Positions 31,097 to 34,173 of a stretch of DNA of 34,173 nt are shown piece by piece (position 1 is the stretch's first letter; each line of letters starts with the position of its first letter). Below the pieces are notes generated by a model that ran no database searches, had not been told where the DNA came from, and saw nothing but the letters and a program-made list of their open reading frames with translations. This DNA comes from Paracoccus sp. N5 (GTDB lineage: Bacteria > Pseudomonadota > Alphaproteobacteria > Rhodobacterales > Rhodobacteraceae): positions 760,828 through 795,000 of the forward strand of contig NZ_AQUO01000001.1 of assembly GCF_000371965.1 (NCBI RefSeq). The letters run 5' to 3'. The position numbers were made by a program, and so were the translations under genes.

Positions 31097-33055
31097 ATGC
31101 AGATTTCCTCGATCCTCGATTACATCGACAATGGCCACATGGCGCTGCCGGAATTCCAGCGTGGGTATGTCTGGGGACGAGAACAGGTTCGAGGACTTTT
31201 CCAGTCGCTGTATCGCGGGCATCCTGTCGGGAGCCTTCTGGTATGGGCGACGGACGCGTCCACGGCCACGCATCGCGGCGACGGCAAGCTTGCACCAGGG
31301 GTCGTCAAGCTCCTCCTGGACGGCCAACAGCGCATCACCTCGCTCTATGGTGTGATCCGGGGAAAACCCCCTCGCTTTTTCGATGGAAACGCAAAGGCGT
31401 TCACGGATCTGAGGTTCAACCTCGCCAGCGAAGACTTCGAGTTTTACCAACCGATCAAGATGCGGGACGATCCGCTCTGGATCGACGTTACCGAGGTCAT
31501 GCAGAAGGGGAATGCTGGCATCGGTGCGTTTCTAACCACGCTCAGCCAGAACCCGGAGAATCTTCCGAAGATCGGTGAGTATGTCGGCCGTTTGAACCAG
31601 CTTCTCGGGATCCGCGACAAGGCGTTCCACATTGAGGAGGTCACCGGTGCCGACAAGACGCTCGACGTGGTGGTAGACATCTTCAATAGAGTGAACAGCG
31701 GCGGAACCAAGCTGTCGAAGGGCGATCTAGCGCTCGCCAAGATTTGCGCGGATTGGCCCGAAGCGCGCGACACGATGAAAACCAGCATCGCGCGCTGGCG
31801 CTCCGAGGGCTACGACTTCACCCTCGATTGGCTGTTGCGGTCGGTGAACACAGTTCTGACGGGCGAGGCAAAGTTCCTCTATCTCCACTCGCAAGGCGCT
31901 GACGAAATCGCCAGCGCCCTGAAGCGTGCAGTCAAGCACATCGACACTGCGCTGAACATGATTGGCGGGCGGCTGGGTCTTGACCACGACCGCGTGCTAT
32001 TCTCCAAGTTCGCCGTCCCGGTCATGGTTCGCTATCTGGACAGCAAGGGCGGCCATCTCGATGCGAAGACTCGCGACAAACTGCTCTTCTGGTTCGTCCA
32101 GACGGGGATGTGGGGGCGCTTTTCGGGATCGGTCGAGAGCTTCATCGACAAGGACCTCGGGATCCTCGAGCAGAGCGGCGGGGATCTGGACAAGCTGATC
32201 GGCGAACTGCGGTTGGCACAGGGCGGACTGCGGGTCGAACCTGGTCACTTCCACTCGTGGAGTGTCGGAGCGCGGTTCTATCCGGTGCTGTACATGCTCA
32301 CCCGCATGACGGAGGCACGGGACTGGGGCACTGGCCTGCCGTTGAAGAACAACCTTCTTGGCAAGATGAGCCGTCTCGAAGTCCACCACATCTTCCCACG
32401 CGCGCGGCTGTACGAGGCGAACTACGCACGGGCGGAAGTGAACGCCCTGGCGAACTTCTGTTTCCTGACGAAGGACACGAACCTCGCGATCTCGGACCGC
32501 CGACCAGAGGATTACTTCCCCGAGATCGAGGCCGCACACCCCGGCGCGCTGCATTCGCAGTGGATCCCCGATGACCCTGCGCTTTGGCGGATCGAGAACT
32601 ACCGCGACTTCATGGAAGCTCGCAAAGCATTGCTCGCCGAAGCCACGAACGCGTGCCTCGCATCCCTGCTGCACGACGACACGCCATGGCTTGATGGTTC
32701 TCGGGCAGCCAGGATCACGGATCGGGTGCTTCTGGGCGGCATCGCGAGCGAAGATGAAGCGAAGGAACTGGAAGCCCTCAATGCTTGGGTGGCAGCCCAG
32801 GGGCTTGCGCAGGGTCAGATGGCGTATGACTTCGTCGACCCAGAGACGGGAGAACAGCGTGCCATCTTCGATCTGGTCTGGCCGAGTGGAGTTCAGGAAG
32901 AACTGACGGAGCCGGTGGCGGTCCTGCTGGGCGAAAGCGCGGAGCTCATTTCGATGGCCAGCGCCACAGGGTTTCGGTGCTTCACATCGACCGCGGCCTT
33001 CAAGTCCTACGTCGAGGGACTCAGTGCGCCGAACACCGGCCTTGCGGCGGAGTAG
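31097..33055 (+). CDS. GmrSD-like DUF262/HNH protein, likely antiphage defence
   Basis: A 652-residue protein with the order of GmrSD-type modification-dependent restriction proteins. The N-terminal DUF262 domain has ALPEFQRGYVWGREQVRGLF, LLVWAT and the nucleotide-binding motif D75GQQRITSLYG. Residues about 425-470 form the HNH nuclease: H430H431IF in LEVHHIFPRARLY, N453 in LANFCFLTKDTN, and NLAISDR. Related type IV enzymes cut phage DNA that carries modified bases. All visible key residues are present. The C-terminal 150 residues are less conserved. I use ATG 31097; a TTG one codon earlier is equivalent. It lies beyond the lysis genes at the presumed prophage edge, where cargo genes are common. 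Confidence 0.85.
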   Translation: MQISSILDYIDNGHMALPEFQRGYVWGREQVRGLFQSLYRGHPVGSLLVWATDASTATHRGDGKLAPGVVKLLLDGQQRITSLYGVIRGKPPRFFDGNAKAFTDLRFNLASEDFEFYQPIKMRDDPLWIDVTEVMQKGNAGIGAFLTTLSQNPENLPKIGEYVGRLNQLLGIRDKAFHIEEVTGADKTLDVVVDIFNRVNSGGTKLSKGDLALAKICADWPEARDTMKTSIARWRSEGYDFTLDWLLRSVNTVLTGEAKFLYLHSQGADEIASALKRAVKHIDTALNMIGGRLGLDHDRVLFSKFAVPVMVRYLDSKGGHLDAKTRDKLLFWFVQTGMWGRFSGSVESFIDKDLGILEQSGGDLDKLIGELRLAQGGLRVEPGHFHSWSVGARFYPVLYMLTRMTEARDWGTGLPLKNNLLGKMSRLEVHHIFPRARLYEANYARAEVNALANFCFLTKDTNLAISDRRPEDYFPEIEAAHPGALHSQWIPDDPALWRIENYRDFMEARKALLAEATNACLASLLHDDTPWLDGSRAARITDRVLLGGIASEDEAKELEALNAWVAAQGLAQGQMAYDFVDPETGEQRAIFDLVWPSGVQEELTEPVAVLLGESAELISMASATGFRCFTSTAAFKSYVEGLSAPNTGLAAE

Positions 33056-33138
33056 CGACATGGGACGGAACGCTGCAGGCACCGCTTTTCAGGGGGACTG
33101 GTCGAATGTTGACCAGGTGTTGACAAGAATATCAAAAG

Positions 33139-33163
33139 CAAAAACCCGACGGTTTACGTCGGG
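33139..33163 (-). terminator. rrn operon terminator
   Basis: On the minus strand CCCGACG and CGTCGGG (33157-33163 with 33145-33151) form a 7-bp stem around a 5-base loop, followed by TTTTTGCTTTT. It lies about 30 bases after tRNA-fMet and ends the rRNA operon transcript. An outer inverted repeat, ATATCAAA (33129-33136) with TTTGATAT (33173-33180), surrounds it. Confidence 0.85.
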
Positions 33164-33192
33164 CTCTATCTATTTGATATCTTGCAGGATCT

Positions 33193-33269
<77 letters not shown>

Positions 33270-33326
33270 CCATTTGCGCTTTTTGCGAGCGCGTTATCGT
33301 TTTGAGAGATCTCTCGCTTCTTTTCA

Positions 33327-33443
33327 GGTCTGGCGGTGACCTACTCTCCCACGTCTATTGACGCAGTACCATTGGCGCGACGGCACTTAACGGCCGAGTT
33401 CGGGATGGGATCGGGTGTTTTGCTCGTGCTTTGGCCACCAGAC
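33327..33443 (-). rRNA. rrf: 5S ribosomal RNA
   Basis: About 117 bases read leftward. It has the conserved core CCCGATCCCATCCCGAACTC and the closing stem GGTCTGGCGG with its partner near 33440. Ends are set by the terminal stem and may be off by a few bases. Confidence 0.93.
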
Positions 33444-33529
33444 CGGAAAAGGAGCGAGATCGGCGTCATCCCTTGCGGGATGGGTTGTCCAAGGATGCTT
33501 TTGGAAGAAGGTCTGTCTTCTTCCGGATC

Positions 33530-34173
<644 letters not shown>

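Overview
The window is very GC-rich, roughly two thirds G+C in the phage genes. Every recognisable phage gene has its closest look-alikes in prophages of Rhodobacterales. An rRNA operon end in the order 23S-5S-tRNA-fMet also fits an alphaproteobacterium. I therefore read it as a chromosome segment of a Paracoccus/Rhodobacter-like bacterium carrying the late region of a siphovirus-type prophage next to an rrn operon. The genus is inference.

Left flank (1-2620): the 3' end of an IS3-family element, a cysteine-rich secreted protein, a DEDDh exonuclease with a C-terminal BRCT domain, and about 400 bases without a gene. This gap holds GGAAGCCA repeats, a 10-bp inverted repeat and a strong intrinsic terminator. 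Left prophage arm (2621-7286): two tandem ParB-domain DNA methyltransferases (DPPY and SPPY types), a small membrane protein, an HNH nuclease, and a leftward cluster of three small genes including a DUF3489 protein. A palindrome-bearing divergent control region (about 7287-7420) separates this cluster from the rightward late genes.

Head module (7421-15451): small and large terminase (GpA type), gpW-like joiner, lambda-type portal, S49 protease with an in-frame nested scaffold gene, decoration protein, gpE-type capsid, and two joining or minor tail proteins. Cargo island (15452-17129): lower-GC DNA with a Ser/Gly/Lys-rich small ORF overlapping a cold-shock-domain plus DUF3825 protein, bracketed by stem-loops and placed inside the tail genes. 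Tail module (17130-29496): tail terminator, tube protein, a tail chaperone pair made by a -1 frameshift at A AAA AAC, tape measure, then a baseplate set homologous to gene transfer agent genes (DUF2460, DUF2163, NlpC/P60 peptidase, TIM-barrel megatron), and a DUF2793 fibre-like protein. Lysis module (29530-30984): holin-like protein, M15 endolysin with a C-terminal membrane segment, and overlapping Rz/Rz1-type spanins.

Right end (30985-34173): a GmrSD-like DUF262/HNH gene, probably antiphage cargo, followed by the leftward rrn operon end (terminator, tRNA-fMet, 5S, partial 23S). No integrase, repressor or replication genes are visible, so the early region lies outside the window or has been lost. 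The late genes look intact: start/stop overlaps are tight and all motifs checked are present.
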